From JAEUIV01 sp033763795 (GTDB lineage Bacteria > Planctomycetota > Phycisphaerae > Phycisphaerales > UBA1924), in NCBI GenBank assembly GCA_033763795.1, contig JANRJV010000018.1, forward strand, positions 13,930 through 77,929: a DNA stretch of 64,000 bases, in the 5' to 3' direction. Shown here piece after piece: positions 35,143-43,560 of this stretch. Within the stretch, counting starts at the first letter, position 1; each line of letters begins with the position of its first letter. The notes beneath the pieces were generated by a model. That model did not search any database. It was not told the origin of the DNA and worked only from the letters and a program-made list of their open reading frames with translations. A program made the translations under genes and the position numbers.

Positions 35143-37290
35143 ATGACACCCGAGCGCCCAACCTTCCACGAATCGTGGCACCGCGTCGCCGCGCTCCGCC
35201 CGCGCCTCAGGCCCTCCGTCCGCACCATCCGCCAGGTCTTCCGGGGCCGCGTCTGGCACATCGCCGAAGACCCCACAGGCGCCCGCTACACACGCCTCTC
35301 CGAAAGCGCCTACCGCTTCGTCGCGCTGCTCGACGGCCGGCGCTCCGTCGCCGACGCCTGGGCCATCGTCACCACCCAGTTGGGAGACGACGCGCCCACC
35401 CAGGGCGAAGCCCTCCAGATCCTCGCCCAGCTCTCCTCCGCGAACCTCATCGCCTCCAGCGACCCCGGCGACGCCGCCGCCTTCCTCCAGCGCCGCCGGC
35501 GCCGCATCGCCCTCGAAGCCCGCTCCACGCTCATGAACGCCCTCTTCGCCCGCATCCCCCTGTGGGATCCGGACGCCTTCCTCGCGCGCTGGGCCCCGCT
35601 CGTCGGCCTCGCCTTCACGCGCGCCGGCTTCATCGCCTGGCTCGCACTCCTCGCCGCCGGCCTCTATCACCTCGCCGGCCGCGAGCAATCCCTCGCCCTC
35701 GAAGCCCGCTCCGCCATCGACTCCGCCCACCCCGCGTATCTCTTCGCCGTCTTCATCGCCCTCAAGCTCTTCCACGAGCTGGGCCACGGCTTCGCCTGCA
35801 AGTGCCTGGGCCGCCGCGAAGGAGGCGAGGCCGGCGCCGTCCACTCCATAGGCCTCATGCTCCTCGTACTCGTCCCCGCTCCCTACGTCGACGCGACCTC
35901 GAGCTGGGGGCTCCGCCGCACGCGCGACCGCGTCATTGTCGGCGCCGCCGGCATGATGGTCGAGCTCGCCTGCGCCGCCATCGCCGCCGTCGTCTGGGCC
36001 CGCACGCCCCAGGGCACCCTCCTCCACGACACCGCCTTCCACGTCATGCTCATCGCGGGCGTCTCCACCGTCATCTTCAACATCAACCCCCTCATGCGCC
36101 TCGACGGCTACGCCATCCTCTGCGACCTCCTGGGCACGCCCAACCTCGCCTCCCGCAGCCGCGACGCCGTCCACTCCTTCATCAAGCGCCGCATCTGGCA
36201 CGTCCGCGTCCCGCCCCCGGAGCTCTCCCCCTTCGAGCGCTTCTTCTTCCCCCTCTACTGGTCCGCCGCGCTCGCCTACCGCGCCGTCCTCTGCGTGGGC
36301 ATCGCCCTGCTCATCGCGCAGCGCCAGTGGATCCTGGGCGTCGCGCTCATAGCGCTCCTCGCCGCCCTCTGGCTCGCCCTCCCCGCCGCCACATTCTTCC
36401 GCTACCTCTTCACGTCCCCCGAGCTCACGCGCGTCAGGCCCCGCGCCCTCATCAGCTCAGCGCTGGCGCTCACCGTCGCGGCCTTCGCCCTCGCCGTCAT
36501 CCCCGCCCCGCAGCACGTCCGCCTCGCCGGCACCGTCGAGCCCGCCCGCTACGACCGCGTCTTCGCCCGCGCCGAAGGCTGGATCGACCGCGCCGCCCCC
36601 GCCGCCTCCTTCGTCGATGACATCCTCCTCGAAGCCTCGAACCCCGACCTCGAAGCCCGCCGCCGCGTCCTCGCCGCCGAGCGCGACGCCGTCCTCACCG
36701 CCCGCCGCGTCGCACTCGCCGCCGACCCCGCCGAGGCCCAGCGCCTCGCCGGCGCCCTCGCCGCCCTCCAAGATCAGCTCGACCTCGCCGAAGAATCCCT
36801 CGCGAACCTCACCGTCCGCGCCCCCTTCCCCGGCACATGGCTCGTCCGCGACGAAGCCATCGCCAAAGGCGCCTACCTCAACCGCGGCTCGCCCCTGGGC
36901 ATCGTCGCCGACCTCTCGCATCTCGCCGTCCGCGCCTCCGCCGGACAGGAAACCGCCGCGCGGCTCATCGACGCCGCCGCACGCCGCGCCCGCGTCGCCG
37001 CCCCCCGCGCTCCCTCCGCCGCCGCCACGCTCGAATCCATCACACCCGCCGGCGGCGACCCCGCCTCACGCCTCACCATCATCTCCGCCTGGACCGCCGC
37101 GCACGCGGACCCCGAACCCCAAGCCGCACCCGCCGCGCAGGCCTTCGACGTCCGCCTCCTCCTCGACCCCGGCGCCCCCTTCGCCCCGGGCCAGTCCGTC
37201 ATCGTCCGCATGGCGCTCCCCGATCGACCCATCGGCCTCCAGGCCCTCGACGCACTCCGCCGCGCGTTCCAGGAACGCTTCCGGCTATGA
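35143..37290 (+). CDS. PqqD-like / M50 site-2 protease / HlyD fusion membrane protein
   Basis: The 715-residue protein joins three modules. Residues about 28-100 form a PqqD-like winged domain (GRVWHIAEDPTGARYTRLSESAYRFVALLDG). Residues about 160-440 form a polytopic M50 metalloprotease with zinc motif HELGH at 211-215 and the second ligand motif NPLMRLDG at 315-322. Residues about 460-715 are a HlyD-like adaptor (membrane helix, coiled coil LAALQDQLDLAEESLANLTVRAPF, then a barrel-sandwich region). Such fusions are known in peptide-export and maturation loci. The stop overlaps the SecA-like start by four bases, so the two are tightly coupled. TACCAT at 35106-35111 is a possible -10. Confidence 0.88.
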   Translation: MTPERPTFHESWHRVAALRPRLRPSVRTIRQVFRGRVWHIAEDPTGARYTRLSESAYRFVALLDGRRSVADAWAIVTTQLGDDAPTQGEALQILAQLSSANLIASSDPGDAAAFLQRRRRRIALEARSTLMNALFARIPLWDPDAFLARWAPLVGLAFTRAGFIAWLALLAAGLYHLAGREQSLALEARSAIDSAHPAYLFAVFIALKLFHELGHGFACKCLGRREGGEAGAVHSIGLMLLVLVPAPYVDATSSWGLRRTRDRVIVGAAGMMVELACAAIAAVVWARTPQGTLLHDTAFHVMLIAGVSTVIFNINPLMRLDGYAILCDLLGTPNLASRSRDAVHSFIKRRIWHVRVPPPELSPFERFFFPLYWSAALAYRAVLCVGIALLIAQRQWILGVALIALLAALWLALPAATFFRYLFTSPELTRVRPRALISSALALTVAAFALAVIPAPQHVRLAGTVEPARYDRVFARAEGWIDRAAPAASFVDDILLEASNPDLEARRRVLAAERDAVLTARRVALAADPAEAQRLAGALAALQDQLDLAEESLANLTVRAPFPGTWLVRDEAIAKGAYLNRGSPLGIVADLSHLAVRASAGQETAARLIDAAARRARVAAPRAPSAAATLESITPAGGDPASRLTIISAWTAAHADPEPQAAPAAQAFDVRLLLDPGAPFAPGQSVIVRMALPDRPIGLQALDALRRAFQERFRL

Positions 37291-39302
37291 CGCAACTCTC
37301 CCTCCCGCACTCCGCCGCCCCGGCCCCGCCGCGTCACGACGCCCCGCTCCGCTGGCGCGCCCTCCCCGCCCTCCATTCGCGCCGCCCGCCGCTCCGAGGC
37401 CTCGACGCCCTCGCTCATCACATCTCGGGCCTCATCCGCAGGCCCCTCGCCCGCCCGGCCCCGTTCCTCGCCCGCGCCTCAATCGTCCAGCGCCGCGCCG
37501 CCGACTTCGCCGCGCTCGACGCCCCGCGCTTCGCCCAGCAAGTCGCGACCCTCCGCGCCCGCTTCCGCCTCGCCCGCGACAACCCCGACGACACGCTCAC
37601 CGCCTGCGCCCTCGTCGCCGAGGCCGCGCGCCGCGCCCTCGATCAATCGCCCACGCGCGAGCAGATCGCCGGCGCGCTCGCCATCGCCTCGGGATGCCTC
37701 GCCGAAATGGCCACCGGCGAAGGCAAAACCCTCGCCGCCACCATGCCCGCAGCCATCGCCGGATGGCGCGGCCGGGGCTGCCACGTCCTCACCGCCAACG
37801 ACTACCTCGCCGACCGCGACGCCCGATGGATGTCGCCCGTCTACCAGCTCCTCCATCTCACCGCCGCACCCATTACCGCCCAGTCCGACGCCCTCCACCG
37901 CCGCAGCGCCTACGCCGCCGACATCACCTACCTCACCAGCAAGGAAGCCGCCGCCGACTTCCTCCGCGACCGCCTCGAGCTCCGCTCCACACCCTCGCTC
38001 GCCGCCGGACTCCTCGCGCGCCACAGGCCCGTCGATCGTCTCGTGATGCGCGGCCTCGAAGCCGCCATCGTCGACGAGGCCGACGCCCTCCTCCTCGACG
38101 ACGCCGTCACACCCCTCATCATCTCCGCCCCCGCCCCCTCCGCCGCCCCCGCCGACCACCACACCCCCTACACCCAGGCCGCCGAACTCGCCCGCACCCT
38201 CGAGCTCTACCGCGACTTCACCATCGACCGCCAGCACAACGAGATCACCCTCACCGCCTCGGGCCGCCGCGCCCTCCGCGCCGCGCAGCTCGCCCTGGGC
38301 GGACTCTGGACCGGACCGCGCCGCGCCGAAGAACTCCTCGCCCAGGCCCTCCTCGCGCGCGAAGCCTTCCACAACGGCCGCCAGTACATCATCCGCGAAG
38401 GACGCGTCGTCATCATCGACGACGCCACCGGCCGCGCCGCCCCCGACCGCTCCTGGCGCGACGGCCTCCATCAGGCCATCGAAGCCAAGGAACACCTCGC
38501 GCTCCGCCCGCCCCTCGAAACACTCGCACGCATCAGCTTCCAGCGCTTCTTCAGGCTCTACCGATCGCTCGGCGCCATGACCGGCACCGCCCGCGACGAC
38601 CGCGCCGCCTTCTGGTTCTTCTATTCGCTCCCCGTCGTGCGCATCCCCACCCATCGGCCCTCGCGCCGCACAACGCTCCCCGCCCGCGTCCACGCCCGCG
38701 CCGCGGACGCCCTGGCCGACGTCGCCGCCGAGGCCCGCCGCGCCGCCTCCGCCGGCCGCCCCGTCCTCATAGGCGTGCGCACCATCGCCCAGAGCCAGGC
38801 CCTCTCACGCGTCCTCACCGCCTCCGCGCTCCCCCACTCCCTCCTCAGCGCCCTCAACCACGAGGAGGAGGCCGCCGTCATCGCCCGCGCCGGCCAGGCC
38901 GCACGCATCACCATCGCCACCAACATGGCAGGCCGCGGCACCGACATCGCCCTCACCCCCGACGCCGCCCGCGCCGGCGGACTCCACGTCATCATCGCCG
39001 AGCTCAACGAATCAACGCGCCTCGACCGCCAGCTCGCGGGCCGCGCCGCCCGGCAGGGCGACCCCGGCTCAGCCATCTCCATCCTCAACCTGCAGGATCA
39101 GCTCCTCGCCGACCTCGCCGCACCCGTCGCCCGCACGCTCGCGCGCTCGCTCCCGGGCCCGGCCTTCCGCCTCGCCGCCCTCGCGCTGATCGCCCTCGCC
39201 CGCGCCCGCGCCGCCGCCCGCGCCGCTCAGCGTCGCCGCGCCGTCCTCCGCGCCGACGAGTGGCTCGACCAGTCCCTCCCCTTCACCTCCAGCCGCCTCT
39301 GA
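37287..39302 (+). CDS. Accessory SecA-like translocase ATPase lacking the C-terminal third
   Basis: The 671-residue protein keeps the SecA motor. Walker A is MATGEGKTLAA (142-148), and Walker B is VDEADALLLDDAVTPLIIS (DEAD at 263-266). The preprotein-crosslinking region shows DFTIDRQHNEITLT and ATGRAAPDRSWRDGLHQAIEAKE, followed by RLYRSLGAMTGTA. In the second motor domain are ATNMAGRGTDIAL (about 544-556) and LDRQLAGRAARQGDPGSA (582 onward). The chain ends about 76 residues later, so most of the helical scaffold/wing domains and the zinc-binding SecB tail of true SecA (about 850-900 residues) are missing. It is thus an accessory translocase, coupled by ATGA to the M50-HlyD gene. Confidence 0.9.
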   Translation: MTQLSLPHSAAPAPPRHDAPLRWRALPALHSRRPPLRGLDALAHHISGLIRRPLARPAPFLARASIVQRRAADFAALDAPRFAQQVATLRARFRLARDNPDDTLTACALVAEAARRALDQSPTREQIAGALAIASGCLAEMATGEGKTLAATMPAAIAGWRGRGCHVLTANDYLADRDARWMSPVYQLLHLTAAPITAQSDALHRRSAYAADITYLTSKEAAADFLRDRLELRSTPSLAAGLLARHRPVDRLVMRGLEAAIVDEADALLLDDAVTPLIISAPAPSAAPADHHTPYTQAAELARTLELYRDFTIDRQHNEITLTASGRRALRAAQLALGGLWTGPRRAEELLAQALLAREAFHNGRQYIIREGRVVIIDDATGRAAPDRSWRDGLHQAIEAKEHLALRPPLETLARISFQRFFRLYRSLGAMTGTARDDRAAFWFFYSLPVVRIPTHRPSRRTTLPARVHARAADALADVAAEARRAASAGRPVLIGVRTIAQSQALSRVLTASALPHSLLSALNHEEEAAVIARAGQAARITIATNMAGRGTDIALTPDAARAGGLHVIIAELNESTRLDRQLAGRAARQGDPGSAISILNLQDQLLADLAAPVARTLARSLPGPAFRLAALALIALARARAAARAAQRRRAVLRADEWLDQSLPFTSSRL

Positions 39303-39303
39303 C

Positions 39304-40170
39304 TCAGCGCCGCCCCGCGTCTCCCCCCGCCGCAGCCGCCTCCGCCGCGCCGAACTCCACCATCACGTGCGAACCCGCCGGCTCCCCCTCCGGATTCGCC
39401 GCCTCGATCCGCACAAGCCGCGTCTCGCTCCCCGGGTCCGCCACCGCGCCGATCTGCACGATCGTCCCGCGCACCTGCCGCCCACCCTCCTTGAACCTCA
39501 CCAGCGCCGATCCCCCCACGCGCAGCCCCGCCGCGATCCCCACCGGAGTCGCCGCATCGATCCGCAGCGGGTCCGCCCGCACCAGCCGCAGCACGGGCCG
39601 CACCTCATCCACAAGCTCACCCGGCTCAACCAGCACCGTCTCGATCACACCCGCCAATGGCGCCCGCATCGAGTACCGCTCGTGCCGCGCCTTCGCCTGC
39701 GCCAGCTGCGCCCGCGCCTCCTCGCGCCGCTGCTCCGCCAGCTCGCGCGACAGCCGCGCCCGCGTCACCTCCAGCCGCGCCCGCTCAACCTCGAACGGCG
39801 CCGCCCCCGCCCGGCTCATCGCATCCTCAAGCCGCCCCAACTCGTTCTCCGCCAGCTTCAGCTCCGCCTCCGCCGCCTCCACGTCCAGCCCGCTCGACGC
39901 CCGCACCTCGAACAGCGCCACCGTCGCCGCACCCTCATCATCTTCCAGCTCGATCAGCAGCGCCCCCGCCTCCACGCGCTCCCCGGCCTCGACCAGCACC
40001 CGGCTCACCCGACCCTGCACCGTGAACCCGAGGTCCAGATCGTGCCGCGCCTCCGCGATCGCTTCCACCATCACCACGCCCGGCCCGTCAGCCGCACGGC
40101 CCGCGCCCGCCCCCGTCGCGCCGATCAGCGCACCCGCCAGCCACAGACCGCACGCCAGCGAAGTCGACAC
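39304..40170 (-). CDS. HlyD/RND-type periplasmic adaptor protein
   Basis: The 288-residue protein has a signal peptide or anchor (STSLACGLWLAGALIGATGAGAGRA), then the lipoyl half-motif FTVQGRVSRVLVEAGERVEAGALLIELED. An alpha-hairpin coiled coil follows (about 90-150), then the second lipoyl half MRAPLAGVIETVLVEPGELV, and a beta-barrel (ALVRFKEGGRQVRGTIVQIG). The GTG at 40170 is chosen because GGAGG lies eight bases upstream and it gives a signal sequence. Its stop lies one base from the SecA-like stop (convergent), and it is divergent from the GAF-HlyD gene, so it is embedded in the same cluster. Confidence 0.85.
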   Translation of the reverse strand: MSTSLACGLWLAGALIGATGAGAGRAADGPGVVMVEAIAEARHDLDLGFTVQGRVSRVLVEAGERVEAGALLIELEDDEGAATVALFEVRASSGLDVEAAEAELKLAENELGRLEDAMSRAGAAPFEVERARLEVTRARLSRELAEQRREEARAQLAQAKARHERYSMRAPLAGVIETVLVEPGELVDEVRPVLRLVRADPLRIDAATPVGIAAGLRVGGSALVRFKEGGRQVRGTIVQIGAVADPGSETRLVRIEAANPEGEPAGSHVMVEFGAAEAAAAGGDAGRR

Positions 40171-40257
40171 GCCGCCCGCCTCCAGTCTCGCGCACCGAAC
40201 CCGCCGCGGCGAAAACTCCCGAGGGCCTCCCGATCGACACGGGCCGCCGCTCCGCCG

Positions 40258-40267
40258 ATGATATCCG
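40258..40267. promoter_or_regulatory. Overlapping divergent -10 elements around GATATC
   Basis: ATGATATCCG reads TATCCG on the plus strand (40262-40267) and TATCAT on the minus strand (40263-40258). They share the palindrome GATATC in the 128-base gap between the two HlyD-type genes. Leaders would be about 25 bases (plus) and 80 bases (minus). The two promoters should be mutually exclusive or jointly regulated. Confidence 0.4.
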
Positions 40268-40298
40268 CCGCCGCGCAACGCCCCGCCCCGCTCCGCGC

Positions 40299-42194
40299 AT
40301 GAACCCCCACCCCGCCACATCGTCCGTTCCCTCCGCTCACGCCCCCGCGCGCCCCGCGCACGAGCCGCTCGCGGACCTCCTCGCCGAGCACTGCGCCGCC
40401 GCCTCCGCCGCGGGCGCCGCGCTCATCGAGCTCCCCCCCGCCGCACCGCCATCATCCGCCGGCGCTCCCCCCGCGCGCATCCTCGCCTTCTCCTCTCCCT
40501 CTTCCCCGCCCCACTCCGCGCACGCCCCGCACCCCCCGCACCCCGAGTGGCTCCACCGCGCCGCCGACATCCTCGCCCGCGCAGGCCTCGCCCCTTCCAT
40601 CCGCGTCATGCCCGTCGAAGCCGGCGCGACCGCCCGCCCCGAGCTCGTCGGCTCCATCGTCGTCGTCCCCCTCCCGGCCCGCCAGCCCGACGTGGGCCGC
40701 CACGCCGCCCTCTACTTCATCAAGGGCCCTCCACCTGACACCGCCCGCGTCCGCACGCTGGGCCTCCTCGCCGACGCACTCGAGGCACACGTCCTCCTCG
40801 AGCAGAACCTCCGACTCGCCGCCGGCGAAGCCCTCCTCCGCTCCGTACTCGAAGTCGCCTCATCCCTCAGCGATCACGAGCGCTTCTTCGCCGCCTCCCT
40901 CGCACTCGTCAACGCACTCGCGCCCGCCTGGTCCTGCACCCGCGCCTCGCTCGGCATCGTGAAGGGCCGCCGCGTCACGCTCGCCGCCATCAGCCACACC
41001 GACCGCCTCATCCGCACCACGCGCCTCGCCCAGGACCTCGAGGCCGCCATGGAAGAGTGCGCCGACCAGGACATCGAGGTCCTCTTCCCCGCGCCCCCCG
41101 ACGAGCCCGTCATCGCCCGCGCCGCCGCCGAGCTCGCCGCCAATCATGCCTCCACCTCCGTCCTCTCCGTCCCGCTCCGCACCCCGCGCCGCGTCGTCGG
41201 CGTGCTCACGCTCGAGCGCGCCCCGGGCGACCCCCGCACCACCTTCGACGACTCCGACCTCCGCGCCGCCCGACTCCTCGCAGAGTTCATCGCGCCCCGC
41301 ATCGTCTCCCTCCACCGTCACGGCCGTTGGTTCGCCCCCCGCCTCGCCGCCGACCTCCGCGACGCCGCCGCCCTCATCCTGGGCCCGCGCCACACCGCCG
41401 CCAAGCTCGCCGCACTCGCCGCCCTCGCCGCCGCTCTCACGCTCGCCTTCGCGCCCGCCACGCTCCACGTCGACGCACCCTTCCGCCTCGAAGCCGACCA
41501 AAAGCGCGTCATACCCGCCCCCTTCGACGGCTACCTCCTCGACGCCGCCGTCGAACCGGGCGACGTCATCACACAGGCCGGCGCGCCCCTGGCCCGCCTC
41601 GACGACGCCGAGCTTCGCCTCGAACTCGCCGCCGCCCGCGCCCGCCTCGACGCTGCCGACCGCGAAGCCGCCATCGCCCTCCGCCAGCGCGACCAGGCGG
41701 ACGCACAGGTCGCCCGCGCCCGCGCCCAGCAGGCCCGCGCCCAAATCCAGCTCCTCGAACACCGCATCGAGCGCGCCGTCCTCCGCGCCCCCGAGCCCGG
41801 CGTCGTCCTCGCGGGCGAACTGGCCCGCAAACGCGGCGCGCCCGTCCGCGCCGGCGAGCCCCTCCTCGAGATCGCCCCGCTCGACGCCCTCCGCGCCGAC
41901 ATGTTCATCCCCGAATCGCGCATCGCCGACCTCCAGCAGGGACAGACCGGCTCGCTCGCCCTCGCCGCATACCCGCAGCAGTCCATCGCCTTCACCGTCG
42001 AGAAGCTCGACCCCGCCGCCCAGATCCGCGCCGGCCGCACCGTCGTCCGCGCCCAGCTCCGCCTCCATCAACTCCCGGAGTTCGCACGCCCCGGCATGGA
42101 AGGCGTCGCACGCGTCGACGCGGGGGAGCGAACCCTCGGCACTATCATCTTCCGACCCGTCATCGACTGGCTGCGCATGACACTCTGGCTCTGA
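40299..42194 (+). CDS. GAF-domain / HlyD fusion membrane protein
   Basis: The 631-residue protein has a long cytoplasmic N-terminal half with a GAF-like sensor domain (about residues 180-345; SSLSDHERFFAASLALVNALAP, RTPRRVVGVLTLERAPGDPRTTFDDSDLRAARLLAEFIAP). One membrane helix follows (KLAALAALAAALTLAFAPA, about 369-392), then a periplasmic HlyD adaptor (about 395-631). The adaptor has lipoyl halves FDGYLLDAAVEPGDVITQAGAPLARLDD and VLRAPEPGVVLAGELARKRGAPVRAGEPLLEI around a coiled coil. A cytoplasmic sensor joined to a periplasmic adaptor suggests transport gated by a small ligand. The start is ATG 40299. Confidence 0.85.
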   Translation: MNPHPATSSVPSAHAPARPAHEPLADLLAEHCAAASAAGAALIELPPAAPPSSAGAPPARILAFSSPSSPPHSAHAPHPPHPEWLHRAADILARAGLAPSIRVMPVEAGATARPELVGSIVVVPLPARQPDVGRHAALYFIKGPPPDTARVRTLGLLADALEAHVLLEQNLRLAAGEALLRSVLEVASSLSDHERFFAASLALVNALAPAWSCTRASLGIVKGRRVTLAAISHTDRLIRTTRLAQDLEAAMEECADQDIEVLFPAPPDEPVIARAAAELAANHASTSVLSVPLRTPRRVVGVLTLERAPGDPRTTFDDSDLRAARLLAEFIAPRIVSLHRHGRWFAPRLAADLRDAAALILGPRHTAAKLAALAALAAALTLAFAPATLHVDAPFRLEADQKRVIPAPFDGYLLDAAVEPGDVITQAGAPLARLDDAELRLELAAARARLDAADREAAIALRQRDQADAQVARARAQQARAQIQLLEHRIERAVLRAPEPGVVLAGELARKRGAPVRAGEPLLEIAPLDALRADMFIPESRIADLQQGQTGSLALAAYPQQSIAFTVEKLDPAAQIRAGRTVVRAQLRLHQLPEFARPGMEGVARVDAGERTLGTIIFRPVIDWLRMTLWL

Positions 42195-42228
42195 TCACCC
42201 CCGCCGGACCGCGCTCCCCGCACCGCGC

Positions 42229-43392
42229 ATGAACAGCCTCACCATCCAGCTCCCGCCGTCGCCGCCGCGCCGCTACGACGTCCACGTCGGCCCCGCCCTC
42301 ACAGATCAGCTGGGCCCGCTCGCCCGCGCCGCCCTCGACCCCGCCGCCTCCCGCGCCTTCGTCGTCGCCGACGCCGGCCTGCCCCAAACCGCCGTCGACC
42401 GCGCCCGCCGCTCGCTCCACGGCGCCGGCTTCGACGTCACCGCCGAGTGCATCCTCCCCCGCGAAGACCGCAAGTCGCTCGACACCGCCCAGCATCTCCT
42501 CGCCGCCCTCGCCGCCACGCGCCACGAACGACGCGACCCCGTCATCGCCCTCGGCGGCGGCATCACCGGAGACCTCGCCGGCTTCGTCGCCGCCATCTAC
42601 CGCCGAGGCACGCCCGTCATCCAGTGCCCAACCACCCTCCTCTCCATGGTCGACGCCTCCGTGGGCGGCAAGACCGCCGTCAACCTCCACGACCGCGCCC
42701 ACCTCCGCAAGAATCTCGTCGGCGTCTTCTGGCAGCCCGCCGCCGTCATCGCCGACACCGCCCTCCTCGCCACCCTCCCCGACCGCCAGCTCCGCGCGGG
42801 CCTCGCCGAGTGCCTCAAGCACGCACTCATCTCCGCCGACGTCGACCCCTCCCTTGCGGACGACACCCGCGCCGACCTCCCGCGACTCCTCCGCCGTGAC
42901 GACGCCGCCCTTCAGTCGCTCGTCCTCCGCAACCTCCGCGTGAAGGCCCATTTCGTCTCTGAAGACGAGCGCGAAGAAAAACCCTCAGCCCAGGGCGGCC
43001 GCGCCCTCCTCAACCTCGGACACACCTTCGGCCACGCCATCGAAACCGTCCCCTCCCTTTCCCCCGACGACACACCCGCCAGCGCCCCGCTCCACCACGG
43101 CGAGGCCGTCGCCCTCGGCCTCGTCGCCGCCGCTCACACCGCCGCCGCCCTCAGCCTCATCTCCCCCGACGCCGCCCGGCAGATCGCCAGCGACGTCGCC
43201 GCCGCCCACCTGCCCACCCGCGTCCGGGGCCTCCCCGCCGACGATCAGATCCTGGCCTCCATGCACCACGACAAGAAAGTCCAGGCGGGCCGCCTCCGCC
43301 TGGTCCTGCCCGAAGGCCCCGCGCGCTGCCGGGTCGTCGAAGACCCGCCGCTCGCCGCCGTCGTCGCGGGCCTCGCCGCCATCCGCGCCTGA
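42229..43392 (+). CDS. aroB: 3-dehydroquinate synthase
   Basis: The 387-residue NAD- and zinc-dependent enzyme makes 3-dehydroquinate in the shikimate pathway. Motifs include GGGITGDLAGFVAAIYRRGT, CPTTLLSMVDASVGGKTAVN, KNLVGVFWQPAAVIADTALLATLP and GLAECLKHALI, with metal ligands in LNLGHTFGHAIE and LHHGEAVALGL. Length is normal. It lies 34 bases after the GAF-HlyD gene, with no functional link evident. Confidence 0.95.
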   Translation: MNSLTIQLPPSPPRRYDVHVGPALTDQLGPLARAALDPAASRAFVVADAGLPQTAVDRARRSLHGAGFDVTAECILPREDRKSLDTAQHLLAALAATRHERRDPVIALGGGITGDLAGFVAAIYRRGTPVIQCPTTLLSMVDASVGGKTAVNLHDRAHLRKNLVGVFWQPAAVIADTALLATLPDRQLRAGLAECLKHALISADVDPSLADDTRADLPRLLRRDDAALQSLVLRNLRVKAHFVSEDEREEKPSAQGGRALLNLGHTFGHAIETVPSLSPDDTPASAPLHHGEAVALGLVAAAHTAAALSLISPDAARQIASDVAAAHLPTRVRGLPADDQILASMHHDKKVQAGRLRLVLPEGPARCRVVEDPPLAAVVAGLAAIRA

Positions 43393-43413
43393 ACCTTGCC
43401 CCCGCCCGACGCT

Positions 43414-43430
43414 GGGGGGCTTCGCCCCTC
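43414..43430 (+). terminator. Possible T-less hairpin after aroB
   Basis: GGGGC-TTC-GCCCC (43416-43428), extended by one wobble and one G-C pair, forms a stable stem 22 bases past the aroB stop. There is no T-run, so intrinsic termination is doubtful. The rest of the 168-base gap to the ParA gene holds nothing else recognisable. Confidence 0.3.
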
Positions 43431-43560
43431 CATGAACGCAACTTCAAAGCGCACCGCGACCTCCGCCCGATCTCCTCACGGGGATCATCCGGCGCGATGA
43501 GGGCGTGGACGCAGCCGCGGGCTCACCGACCCTCCACGTCGCCCCGATCTGGAGCTTCGC

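Noticed and set aside
39304..40320. HlyD adaptor starting at 40320
   Set aside because: The first 50 residues are Arg/Gly-rich and cross the promoter region. The GTG at 40170 has a GGAGG site and gives a signal peptide.
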